Part shown: piece by piece, positions 1 through 7,163 of the stretch
Position numbering within the stretch: the first letter of the stretch is position 1
How the letters are laid out: each line of letters begins with the position of its first letter
Source of the DNA: Burkholderiales bacterium
GTDB taxonomy: Bacteria > Pseudomonadota > Gammaproteobacteria > Burkholderiales > Burkholderiaceae_C
DNA length: 20,490 nt
Direction of reading: 5' to 3'
Assembly: GCA_947372225.1 (NCBI GenBank)
Contig: CANBSV010000045.1
Location: 1-20,490, forward strand
Made by a program: the position numbers and the translations under genes
The notes under the pieces: model-generated
The model's input: only the letters and a program-made list of their open reading frames with translations
Databases searched by the model: none
What the model was told of the DNA's origin: nothing

Positions 1-392
<392 letters not shown>

Positions 393-609
393 CGATCTTG
401 ATAAATTACTCAAAGAATTGAAGTGAACTTCACTTGCATGAATTTCAATTCAGTGAGCGTTTAAGGTCCATGAGACCTCGACTTCACAAGCAATAAATTG
501 CCCGATTCATCTTGGCACTCGCCTTCAAACGCCCACGCTTATCGGCTGTTGATTTTTAAAGAACGCCCACTTTGACCTGAGCCACTTAGCAGGCCGCTGC
601 GTTCAGCGG
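393..609 (-). other. 16S rRNA leader (transcribed spacer)
   Basis: This is the non-coding leader between the rrn promoter and mature 16S. It is visibly AT-richer than the surrounding genes. It contains a boxA-like element and a cluster of inverted repeats near the 16S end: GAATTGAA (415-422) pairs with TTCAATTC (444-451), and inside it AAGTGAA (421-427) pairs with TTCACTT (429-435). Such leader stems normally pair with sequence downstream of 16S to form the RNase III processing stalk, but that partner lies outside the window. No protein gene is supported between 393 and 783. Confidence 0.7.
551..565 (-). promoter_or_regulatory. boxA-like rRNA antitermination element
   Basis: On the minus strand this reads CGTTCTTTAAAAATC, close to the bacterial boxA consensus (TGCTCTTTAACA). 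It lies about 45 nt downstream of the predicted start site and about 160 nt before mature 16S. In rRNA operons boxA RNA recruits NusB/NusE and the antitermination complex. It is followed by AACAGCC, as is common in proteobacterial rrn leaders. The assignment rests on motif and position only. Confidence 0.7.
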
Positions 610-646
610 GAGAGCGAATATACATCGCTTTGATCATCCGAGTCAA
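609..646 (-). promoter_or_regulatory. rrn operon promoter (sigma-70 type)
   Basis: On the minus strand a -35 TTGACT (641-646) and a -10 TATATT (617-622) are separated by 18 bp, with an expected start near 609-611. The match to consensus and the position above the boxA-containing leader make this the likely P1-type promoter of the rRNA operon. It lies in an AT-richer pocket. No second equally good promoter was found between it and the end of ptsI. Confidence 0.75.
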
Positions 647-750
647 GCCGTTCTCTTCCCACCGAACAACCAACCCAAACAACACACCCAACCGGCACAA
701 CGAGCGCCGTCGCCAGCGCAGCCCACGAGTATATGCCATGTTCGGGCGAT

Positions 751-771
751 GAGGGCACTTTTCGAGCCCTC
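751..771. terminator. Possible hairpin between ptsI and the rrn promoter
   Basis: GAGGGC (751-756) and GCCCTC (766-771) form a perfect 6-bp stem with a 9-nt loop, just past the ptsI stop codon. It could slow or end transcription from the upstream PTS genes before the rrn promoter. No T-run follows on the minus strand, so it does not meet the standard definition of an intrinsic terminator. Confidence 0.3.
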
Positions 772-783
772 GGGTTCTGAACG

Positions 784-2571
784 CTACGAAAGCGATGTCC
801 CGGCTGACGTCACCGCAAGCCTCAGCCGCTCGCAGCCATCCCAGATGTCTTCGCCGCCAAATGTGCTGGCCACGAGATGTCCAAGACGTCTACTGTCTGT
901 TCTGAGAACGTTTTGCTTGATTGAGGCGATCTGCGACGGGTGCATTGAAAAGCTCCGGAGTCCCATCGCGACCAACACCTCCGTGAACGCAGGGTCGCCT
1001 GCCATTTCTCCACAAACGCTGACGCCTTTCCCTGCCGCGCGCGCCTGGCGAATGACGCCTTCCACCAGCCTCAAAATCGCCGGGTGCCAAGGGTCGTACA
1101 GATGGGCCACGGACTCGTCTCCTCGGTCGAGCGCCAGGGTGTACTGGATGAGGTCATTCGTGCCTATCGACACAAAGTCGAACAGGCGGAGGAAGCTGGG
1201 CAGGACTAAAGCGGCCGCGGGCACCTCGACCATCGCGCCCACGTCAACAGCAGAAAACGGCCTTCCGGCATCTGTAAGTTGCTGCTTCACACGCCCTATG
1301 GTGTCCAAGACCTGCACCGCCTCGCTGACGTGTGTGAGCATCGGGATCAACAGCCTTACCTTCCCGAAAGCGCTGGCCCGTAGGATGGCCCGGAGTTGCT
1401 GGCGAAACATGCCCGGCTCGGACAAGCTCCAGCGGACAGCTCTTAACCCGAGAGCCGGGTTCAATCCGTGGTCATGCCTAAGCTCGCCAGCCGACATTCG
1501 ATCGAGGGGCTTATCAGCACCAATGTCCACAGTCCGGATGGTGACGGGCGACCCGTTCATGGCAACTACAACCGAACGGTACGCCTCGAACTGCTCGTCT
1601 TCGGTGGGCAGTTCGCCCGCGCGGTTCATGAAAAGAAATTCGCTTCTAAAAAGACCCACCCCCGCCGCCCCTGCGGAGACCGCTGCCTTGGCATCGGCTG
1701 GCATCTCGATATTCGCCAGCAACTCGATGCACTCACCATCCATCGTCACGGCGGGCGTGTGCCTGAGTCGAGACAATTTCTCGCGCTCGAGCTCGCTTTG
1801 GCGCTGCCTGAACCGGTATTCCTCGAGAACGATGTCGGATGGATTGACGATGACCAATCCAGCGTCACCATCGATCACCACCAGGTCATCCTGCCGGATC
1901 ACGCGGCTTGCCTCTCTAGCGCCCACCACCGCGGGTATGTCCAAGCTGCGGGCCACGATTGCCGTGTGTGAGGTCTTGCCCCCAACGTCGGTGACGAATC
2001 CGGTAAACACACTTCGCTTGAAGTGGAGCATGTCCGCCGGAGCAATGTCGTTGGCCACGAGCACGAGCGGCTCGGCACCGGGATCGGTCCGTCGAATGGG
2101 CGCATCACCACCCGCCAAGTCTGGTGATGATGCTCGCGACATGGCACGAAGCATCCGCTCCACAACCTGTTCCACGTCCGCCTTGCGCTCTCGGAGGTAG
2201 TCATCCTCCATTTCGTCAAACTGGCGTGCCAGTACTTCCAGTTGCGCCGACAAGGCCCACTCTGCGTTGTAATGCCGCTCGCTGATCCACTGCTTGGTCG
2301 CCGAGATCAGCACCTCATCGTGCAACAGCATCAAATGCACGTCGAGCAGGGCCGACAACTCAGAGGGCGCGTCCGCCGGCAGATCCCGCTGCAACAAACT
2401 CAGTTCGGCAGCAACATCGTCGCGAGCTGCACGCAAGCGCGAGATCTCGGCCTCGATCTGTTCTTCGGCTACAAAGTAATGGTCGACGTCTACCCGGCTG
2501 GACGAAACCAACACGGCCCGCCCGATGGCGACGCCCCGAGATACCGCCAAACCGAAGACTTGAAAGCTCAT
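784..2571 (-). CDS. ptsI: PTS Enzyme I (phosphoenolpyruvate-protein phosphotransferase)
   Basis: Cytoplasmic enzyme that takes phosphate from phosphoenolpyruvate and passes it to HPr, the first step of the phosphotransferase system. The 595-residue length is slightly above the roughly 575 usual for EI. The N-terminal HPr-binding helical region is followed by the swivelling domain with the phosphorylated His202 in GGKTSHTAIVA. The C-terminal PEP-binding barrel has GVGLFRSEFLFMNR (304-317), TIRTVDIGADKP (344-355) and the active-site Cys520 in VCGEMAGDP. The start is an ATG with AGGA about 8 nt upstream. It lies 216 nt after ptsH in the same direction and is probably cotranscribed with it. Two sampled lines of the gene are near 57-58% GC, lower than much of the window. 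Confidence 0.96.
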   Translation of the reverse strand: MSFQVFGLAVSRGVAIGRAVLVSSSRVDVDHYFVAEEQIEAEISRLRAARDDVAAELSLLQRDLPADAPSELSALLDVHLMLLHDEVLISATKQWISERHYNAEWALSAQLEVLARQFDEMEDDYLRERKADVEQVVERMLRAMSRASSPDLAGGDAPIRRTDPGAEPLVLVANDIAPADMLHFKRSVFTGFVTDVGGKTSHTAIVARSLDIPAVVGAREASRVIRQDDLVVIDGDAGLVIVNPSDIVLEEYRFRQRQSELEREKLSRLRHTPAVTMDGECIELLANIEMPADAKAAVSAGAAGVGLFRSEFLFMNRAGELPTEDEQFEAYRSVVVAMNGSPVTIRTVDIGADKPLDRMSAGELRHDHGLNPALGLRAVRWSLSEPGMFRQQLRAILRASAFGKVRLLIPMLTHVSEAVQVLDTIGRVKQQLTDAGRPFSAVDVGAMVEVPAAALVLPSFLRLFDFVSIGTNDLIQYTLALDRGDESVAHLYDPWHPAILRLVEGVIRQARAAGKGVSVCGEMAGDPAFTEVLVAMGLRSFSMHPSQIASIKQNVLRTDSRRLGHLVASTFGGEDIWDGCERLRLAVTSAGTSLS

Positions 2572-2787
2572 GTGGCCATCCTAGCAGCGCCCCCATGACC
2601 CCCTTGAGGTCGTCACCGCTGGCGACCAAACCGGCTCCGGCGTGGTCCAACTCAATGGGCTCCTAGGCAAATTGAGGCGCGTCAAGCCGAGTGGTTGCAT
2701 TCAACTTGATTCAGGCCCCTGAGTACGTCGCGTTCAATCCGAAGCCCCCGCCTGAGCCTGCCTGTCGGTCTCTAGCGCAGCACCGAC

Positions 2788-3057
2788 CTATTCGCCCTCA
2801 CCAAACTTGTCGTTGATCAGTGCGATCAACGAATCCATGGCTGCCTGCTCATCAACGCCATCCACTTCGATTTGCACTTCGGCGCCCTTGCCAGCGGCCA
2901 ACATCATCACCCCCATGATGCTTTTGGCGTTGACGCGCCGCTCGCCGCGGGCCATGAATACCTCGCATTGAAATCCGCCGGCCAATTTAGTGAGCTTGGC
3001 CGACGCTCTCGCATGCAGTCCCAGCTTATTGCTGATGGTGATGGTGGTTTGAATCAT
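2788..3057 (-). CDS. ptsH: Phosphocarrier protein HPr
   Basis: Small cytoplasmic phosphocarrier of 89 residues, normal for the family. It accepts phosphate from EI on His15 (motif KLGLHARAS, 11-19) and passes it to EIIA proteins. Ser46, in NAKSIMGVMML, is the regulatory serine that HPr kinase phosphorylates in organisms that have one; no hprK is in this window. The ATG start lies 32 nt inside the end of the EIIA gene, so translation is probably coupled, and no strong ribosome binding site is visible. The C-terminus is acidic (DKFGEGE). The downstream gene is ptsI. Confidence 0.96.
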   Translation of the reverse strand: MIQTTITISNKLGLHARASAKLTKLAGGFQCEVFMARGERRVNAKSIMGVMMLAAGKGAEVQIEVDGVDEQAAMDSLIALINDKFGEGE

Positions 3058-3484
3058 TGGAGCCCAACTTGCTCGTCTGGTTTTGCGGCCGGGACACGGA
3101 GACTTGAATCACGCCCTGCGACGCACCTGCAACCGCACGTTCCGCGACAGTATCCAACCCCCCTTTGGCATAGCACAGCGCACGCCAAAGCATCGGAACG
3201 TTGACACCGGCAATCACCTTGACCGCCTTGCTGTCGAATTCAGCCGCGAGCCTTTGTGCAATGTTGCATGGAGTGGCCCCGAACACGTCGGTGAGTATCA
3301 GCACCTCCTGTGCAGCCATCTGCGCTAACAAGTCCCGGCCGGCGACTTCGGTATGTTCGACCGAGAAATTTGGCGAAACGTCGAGCGCCTCGACGGTCAC
3401 GGCGCAGTCAGGAAAGGTGTGCTGCGCGACCGACTTCAACGCGGAAGCCAGAGGTGCGTGAGCAATGATCAACATTCCAAGCAT
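3026..3484 (-). CDS. PTS EIIA component, mannose/sorbose family (single domain)
   Basis: Stand-alone EIIA of 152 residues resembling the EIIA(Man) fold. The N-terminus MLGMLIIAHAPLA carries the phospho-accepting His9, and LILTDVFGATPCNIAQRL (62-79) is the second conserved family block. No EIIB, EIIC or EIID is nearby, so sugar transport by this set alone is unlikely; a sensory or regulatory role is the usual inference for such clusters in Betaproteobacteria. The last 11 codons overlap ptsH and encode a histidine-rich tail (NHHHHQQ). No Shine-Dalgarno is visible before the ATG, but GATAAT lies 8 nt upstream of it. Confidence 0.92.
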   Translation of the reverse strand: MLGMLIIAHAPLASALKSVAQHTFPDCAVTVEALDVSPNFSVEHTEVAGRDLLAQMAAQEVLILTDVFGATPCNIAQRLAAEFDSKAVKVIAGVNVPMLWRALCYAKGGLDTVAERAVAGASQGVIQVSVSRPQNQTSKLGSNDSNHHHHQQ

Positions 3485-3492
3485 GGAGTTTC

Positions 3493-3498
3493 ATTATC
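3493..3498 (-). promoter_or_regulatory. Candidate -10 element just upstream of the EIIA gene
   Basis: GATAAT on the minus strand ends 8 nt before the EIIA ATG (3484), matching the sigma-70 -10 consensus at five of six bases. Transcription would then begin one or two bases before the start codon. The sequence 17 bp further upstream (TCGGCC) is a poor -35, so this is a candidate only. Confidence 0.35.
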
Positions 3499-3593
3499 AG
3501 CAGTTCAGCCTGCAAGGCCGACAGGCAAAGCGGGCAGACCCGAGCAACGTTGCAAAAACTCCATATCCATATCTTGTCGAGGGCGAAGAGCCT

Positions 3594-3608
3594 TGCCCGA
3601 TGCGGGCA
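3594..3608. terminator. Possible hairpin after the lipoprotein gene
   Basis: TGCCCG (3594-3599) and CGGGCA (3603-3608) form a perfect 6-bp stem with a 3-nt loop, located 13 nt beyond the lipoprotein stop codon. On the minus strand the following bases are mixed, not a T-run, so intrinsic termination would be weak at best. It sits where a boundary between the lip genes and the PTS genes would be expected. Confidence 0.3.
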
Positions 3609-3620
3609 GGAACTCGAGCG

Positions 3621-4163
3621 CTACTCGGCTTTCAATGAAGCGAAGAAGGTGTCCATCGCTTCCCGTTCCAGGTGACTGCCCACCAGCGTCGCCTGGTAGA
3701 CCACCGACCCGCGAGAAAAATAGACGGCCTCCGCCTCGATGGCCGTGCCGTCATCGCGCCTGCCCTTGAATGCGAGGCGTCTTGCGAGCGGGCTGGGCGT
3801 CATACCGGGCACGTTGCACCCGCCAATCACGGTCGGTGCGCCACCCATGTTGGCAGCCGTGAGCGCTTGCAGTTGCTGAAGCACCTGCGCCGCATTCGCT
3901 GGGTCGCCGGCGTCCAGGTGACTCACGGCGAAATTGGATCCGCCCGCCGTACACGAAGCCAAATGCATCTGGGCCGCCATGCCGGCCAGACTCACTTGTC
4001 TCACCCTGTTTTCCGGACGGCACGGAAACAAGGCGCTCACGCCGGTGCCTTCCACGGTGAGTTCCCGCCAATCGAGGCTCGGCGTGCAACCCGCCAACAT
4101 CACGACGCAAACCACGAGAAGGCTGACAGCCGAGGTCAGGTTCCGGAAAACCGGCGGGTCCAT
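3621..4163 (-). CDS. Predicted lipoprotein of unknown function
   Basis: I do not recognise a characterised family. From the chosen start the protein is 180 residues: a hydrophobic signal segment (about 9-24) ends in a lipobox L23-A24-G25-C26, so Cys26 should be lipidated and the rest periplasmic, membrane-anchored. The mature part has four further cysteines (in LFPCRPE, LASCTAG and GGCNVPG, plus the anchor), a possible basis for disulfides, and ends FFASLKAE. An upstream in-frame GTG at 4223 would add 20 residues before the signal peptide and has no ribosome binding site, whereas the ATG at 4163 has GAGGA about 9 nt upstream. It lies 63 nt after lipA in the same direction. Confidence 0.75.
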   Translation of the reverse strand: MDPPVFRNLTSAVSLLVVCVVMLAGCTPSLDWRELTVEGTGVSALFPCRPENRVRQVSLAGMAAQMHLASCTAGGSNFAVSHLDAGDPANAAQVLQQLQALTAANMGGAPTVIGGCNVPGMTPSPLARRLAFKGRRDDGTAIEAEAVYFSRGSVVYQATLVGSHLEREAMDTFFASLKAE

Positions 4164-4226
4164 CGCTCGAATCCTCACCCGCTCGTTGGGTGGCGTGCCG
4201 GCGCAGACCGTCGAAGCGGTCACGTC

Positions 4227-5219
4227 TTAAAGTGCGTCGGGCACGCCGGCAGCATGAGCCTGCTGATCGGCGTGGTAGCTGCTGCGTACCATCGCCCCGA
4301 CGGCCGCGTGGGTGAAGCCCATCTTCAGCGCCTCAGCCTCGAACATGCGGAAGGTATCGGGGTGCACGTAGCGGCACACGGGCAGGTGATGGCCGCTGGG
4401 CGCGAGGTACTGACCAAGGGTCAGCATGTCGATGTCGTGCGCTCGCATGTCGCACATGGCCTGGAGAATCTCGTCATCGGTTTCTCCCAGACCCACCATC
4501 AGCCCGCTCTTCGTAGGTACTTCTGGCGCGAAGGTCTTGAACTGCTTGAGCAGGTTGAGGCTGAACTGGTAATCCGACCCCGGGCGCGCTTCTTTGTACA
4601 GCCGTGGCACGGTCTCGAGGTTGTGGTTCATCACATCGGGCGGTGCCGCCTTCAGGATATCGAGGGCCCGGTCAAGGCGGCCCCGGAAATCAGGCGTCAG
4701 GATCTCGATGCGGGTTTGCGGACTCAGCGCGCGCACTTCGCGGATGCAATCGACAAAGTGCCCCGCGCCGCCATCGCGCAGGTCGTCGCGATCCACGCTG
4801 GTGATCACCACGTAATGCAGCTTGAGCGCGGCGATGGTCTTGGCCAGATTGAGCGGCTCGTTCGCATCGAGCGGGTCTGGCCGGCCGTGACCGACATCGC
4901 AAAAGGGGCAGCGCCGAGTGCACTTGTCGCCCATGATCATGAAGGTGGCCGTGCCCTTGCCGAAGCACTCGCCGATGTTCGGGCACGACGCTTCCTCGCA
5001 CACGGTGTGCAACTGGTGCTCGCGCAATATCTTCTTGATCTCGTAGAAGCGCGTGCTAGGCGAGCCCGCCTTGACGCGGATCCAATCCGGCTTTTTCAGC
5101 GTCTCGGCAGGCACGATCTTGATCGGGATGCGCGAGGTCTTGGCCTGCGATTTCTGCTTGGCGCTGGCGTCGTACGCAATAGGCTCCTGAGCGACACGGA
5201 TCACGGGGTCGGACGACAT
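4227..5219 (-). CDS. lipA: Lipoyl synthase
   Basis: Radical-SAM enzyme that inserts two sulfur atoms into protein-bound octanoate to make lipoate. The 330 residues fit the family. The auxiliary 4Fe-4S cluster cysteines C74, C79 and C85 are in CEEASCPNIGEC. The radical-SAM CxxxCxxC triplet is C100, C104, C107 in CTRRCPFC. The C-terminal RSSY motif (312-315), whose serine ligates the auxiliary cluster, is present. An N-terminal extension of about 45 residues rich in Lys/Ser/Thr precedes the conserved core, as in other Burkholderiales. It follows lipB after a 28-nt gap and acts after it in the same pathway. Confidence 0.98.
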   Translation of the reverse strand: MSSDPVIRVAQEPIAYDASAKQKSQAKTSRIPIKIVPAETLKKPDWIRVKAGSPSTRFYEIKKILREHQLHTVCEEASCPNIGECFGKGTATFMIMGDKCTRRCPFCDVGHGRPDPLDANEPLNLAKTIAALKLHYVVITSVDRDDLRDGGAGHFVDCIREVRALSPQTRIEILTPDFRGRLDRALDILKAAPPDVMNHNLETVPRLYKEARPGSDYQFSLNLLKQFKTFAPEVPTKSGLMVGLGETDDEILQAMCDMRAHDIDMLTLGQYLAPSGHHLPVCRYVHPDTFRMFEAEALKMGFTHAAVGAMVRSSYHADQQAHAAGVPDAL

Positions 5220-5247
5220 CGTCGGCTTTCGAGAAGGGGGCTGTGAA

Positions 5248-5955
5248 TCAGGGCGTCAGGTGATCGGCGAGGCGCTGGCCCAGTTGCCATGCGACGTCGG
5301 CAACCTCGACCTGCACACCCAGTGTAGCCAGATCAACTGTCGCCAAACTGGCATAACCACAGGGGTTGATGCCCCCGAACGGGCGCAAATCCATCGCCAC
5401 ATTCAGCGCCACGCCGTGATAGCTGAAATGGCGGCTCACTTTGATGCCAAGCGCAGCAATCTTTCCCAGCCCGCGAAACGGATCGGGAACCGCAACACCC
5501 AAACGCTCCCTCGGCGGCAGCGACTCCAGCGCTGCGTGGCCAAACGGATCGTCGAGCCGCACATAGATACCAGGCGCGCCCGGCACGCGATGACCCGTGA
5601 CCCCGTAATGCCCAAGGGTGTTGATCACGCAGTGCTCGATCCGGTAGACGTACTCCTTGACGTAGATGCCCAGGCGCTTGAGATCGATCAGCGGGTAAGC
5701 CACCACCTGGCCCGGCCCGTGATAAGTCACCTGCCCGCCCCGGTTGGTCTGCACCACGGGAATACCAGCGGCATCAAGCAGGTGCTGCGGCTTGCCCGCC
5801 AGCCCCTGCGTGTAGACCGGCGGGTGCTCGCACAACCAGATCTCGTCCGGGCGCGTGCCGCCGTCCGTCGAGCGCGCGGCCGTGAAGGCCTGCATCGCAT
5901 CGATGGTGGGCTCGATGTCCACGAGGCCGCGGTAGACCAGCACGGGCGTGCTCAT
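5248..5955 (-). CDS. lipB: Octanoyl-[acyl carrier protein]:protein N-octanoyltransferase
   Basis: Transfers octanoate from acyl carrier protein to lipoyl domains of 2-oxoacid dehydrogenases and the glycine cleavage H protein. Signature segments are NRGGQVTYHGPGQVVAYPLI (71-90), GLGKIAALGIK with catalytic Lys165, and GGINPCGY with catalytic Cys199. At 235 residues it is about 20 longer than the E. coli protein, mostly from an insert around 133-162. The ATG start lies 16 nt after the ybeD stop. It is part of the tight dat-ybeD-lipB-lipA run. Confidence 0.97.
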   Translation of the reverse strand: MSTPVLVYRGLVDIEPTIDAMQAFTAARSTDGGTRPDEIWLCEHPPVYTQGLAGKPQHLLDAAGIPVVQTNRGGQVTYHGPGQVVAYPLIDLKRLGIYVKEYVYRIEHCVINTLGHYGVTGHRVPGAPGIYVRLDDPFGHAALESLPPRERLGVAVPDPFRGLGKIAALGIKVSRHFSYHGVALNVAMDLRPFGGINPCGYASLATVDLATLGVQVEVADVAWQLGQRLADHLTP

Positions 5956-5971
5956 CGGCGTCAGGCCAGTC

Positions 5972-6247
5972 CTACAAAACCACCTTGACGAGCGGATGCG
6001 AGCTCATCGCTCGGTACAGGTCGTCGAGCTGCTCGCGGCTCGTCGCGGTGACGGTCACGGTGACCCCAAGGTACTTGCCGCCCTTGCTCAGGCGCGACTC
6101 CACGCTGGCGACATCAAGGCTGGGGTCGAACTGGCGAGCGATGTGCATAACCGCCTCGGAAAAGCCTTCCACGTTGGCGCCCATCACCTTGATCGGGAAC
6201 GGGCAGGGGTATTCGATCAGCGACGACTCGGGTGGGATGTTTTGCAT
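5972..6247 (-). CDS. ybeD: YbeD/DUF493 family protein
   Basis: Small cytoplasmic alpha/beta protein; the family is often next to lipB and its molecular role is not settled. Family-like features are an early IEYPCPFPIKVMG segment and the C-terminal pattern TVTVTATSREQLDDLYRAM. From the ATG used here it is 91 residues, near the family norm of about 87-90. A GTG at 6271 would give 99 residues, but neither start has a strong Shine-Dalgarno; I chose the ATG because homologues begin just before the IPPESSLIEYP segment. Either start is only 4-28 nt after the upstream aminotransferase gene, so translational coupling is likely. Confidence 0.88.
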   Translation of the reverse strand: MQNIPPESSLIEYPCPFPIKVMGANVEGFSEAVMHIARQFDPSLDVASVESRLSKGGKYLGVTVTVTATSREQLDDLYRAMSSHPLVKVVL

Positions 6248-6274
6248 ATTGCCAAGGACCTGAGACTTCACAAG

Positions 6275-7150
6275 TCAAAGTAACTGCGCTGCCTTGGCGC
6301 GCTGGTAGGCCTCATAAAGCCGGGCATAGGCCGGCCCGGGCTTGCCGCGGCCGGCGCCATGGCCAACGGCCTCGCCGTCCAGCGAGGTCACTGGCAACAA
6401 CTCCTTGGTCGCGGAGCTGAGCATCAACTCATCAGCAGCCATCACTTCGGCTTCGGAAATCGGCCGCAGGTTGAAGGCCAGGCCCTCTTGTTCGCACAAC
6501 TCGCGGATCAGTTCGTAGCGGATGCCTTCGAGCACGTGCTCGCTCTTGGGCGGGCCGAGCACCGCGCCTTCGTGCACCACCCACACATTGCAAGATGCCG
6601 CCTCGGTGAGAAATCCATCGCGAAACATGATCGTCTCGACCGCGCCCTGATCGGCCGAGATCTGCCTCGCCAGTACATTGCCCAACAGCGAGATGCTCTT
6701 GATGTCGCCGCGCTCCCAGCGGAAATCACGCGCGGTCACACAGGCCACGCCGCGATGCCGCTGCTCGGCGCTGGGCTGCTTCATGGCGCTGACCATCATG
6801 AACACGGTGGGCTCGATGTGGGAGGGCATCACGTGGTCACGCACCGCCACGCCGCGCGTGAGCTGGATGTAAATCAACTGGTCCTCGGTGGACTGGGCAT
6901 CGATCAGCCGCCGGCACCGGTCGAGCCACTCGGCCTTCGTGTGCGGGTTGCTGATGCGCAACTTGGCCAGGCTGCGGTCCAGTCGCGCCATGTGCTCGTC
7001 AAAACGGAACAGGCGCCGTCCGTAGACCGGCACCACCTCATAGATGCCGTCGCCGAAGATAAAGCCCCGATCCAGCACCGAGACCTTGGCCTGGTTGAGC
7101 GGCGTGTACTCGCCGTTGAGGTAGCACAGGGTGTCTGGAAGGGTCTGCAT
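6275..7150 (-). CDS. dat: Class IV aminotransferase, probable D-amino acid aminotransferase
   Basis: PLP-dependent fold-type IV enzyme of 291 residues, interconverting D-amino acids and 2-oxoacids if the assignment is right. The PLP lysine is Lys151 in IKSISLLGNVLAR, and the cofactor-binding Glu183 is in LTEAASCNVW. The N-terminal LNGEYTPLNQAKVSVLDRGF (11-30) is typical of the D-alanine/branched-chain aminotransferase superfamily. Branched-chain aminotransferase or aminodeoxychorismate lyase are alternatives; the neighbourhood (dacA upstream, ybeD/lipB downstream) favours D-amino acid aminotransferase. The ATG at 7150 is preceded by GGAG at good spacing. The open frame extends to 7204, but that would overlap the dacA end and has no such site. 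Confidence 0.9.
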   Translation of the reverse strand: MQTLPDTLCYLNGEYTPLNQAKVSVLDRGFIFGDGIYEVVPVYGRRLFRFDEHMARLDRSLAKLRISNPHTKAEWLDRCRRLIDAQSTEDQLIYIQLTRGVAVRDHVMPSHIEPTVFMMVSAMKQPSAEQRHRGVACVTARDFRWERGDIKSISLLGNVLARQISADQGAVETIMFRDGFLTEAASCNVWVVHEGAVLGPPKSEHVLEGIRYELIRELCEQEGLAFNLRPISEAEVMAADELMLSSATKELLPVTSLDGEAVGHGAGRGKPGPAYARLYEAYQRAKAAQLL

Positions 7151-7163
7151 GAAAAGACTCCGG

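Noticed and set aside
539..739. 66-codon minus-strand frame across the rrn promoter
   Set aside because: It covers the -35/-10 and leader, has no ribosome binding site and no family features.
749..2200. 483-codon open frame on the plus strand opposite ptsI
   Set aside because: It is fully antisense to a clear Enzyme I gene, its translation is rich in Ser/Arg/Thr without domain-like patterns, and it reflects the rarity of stop codons in GC-rich DNA.
2713..2787. Inverted repeats in the ptsH-ptsI gap (GTCGGT/ACCGAC, TCAGG/CCTGA) as a terminator or attenuator
   Set aside because: The stems are only 5-6 bp, one has a 12-nt loop, and no T-run follows; ptsI has its own ribosome binding site but no clear promoter was found.
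3672..5246. 524-codon plus-strand open frame opposite the lipoprotein gene and lipA
   Set aside because: It is antisense to lipA, His/Arg-rich and low in recognisable folds; the lipA reading has all catalytic cysteines.
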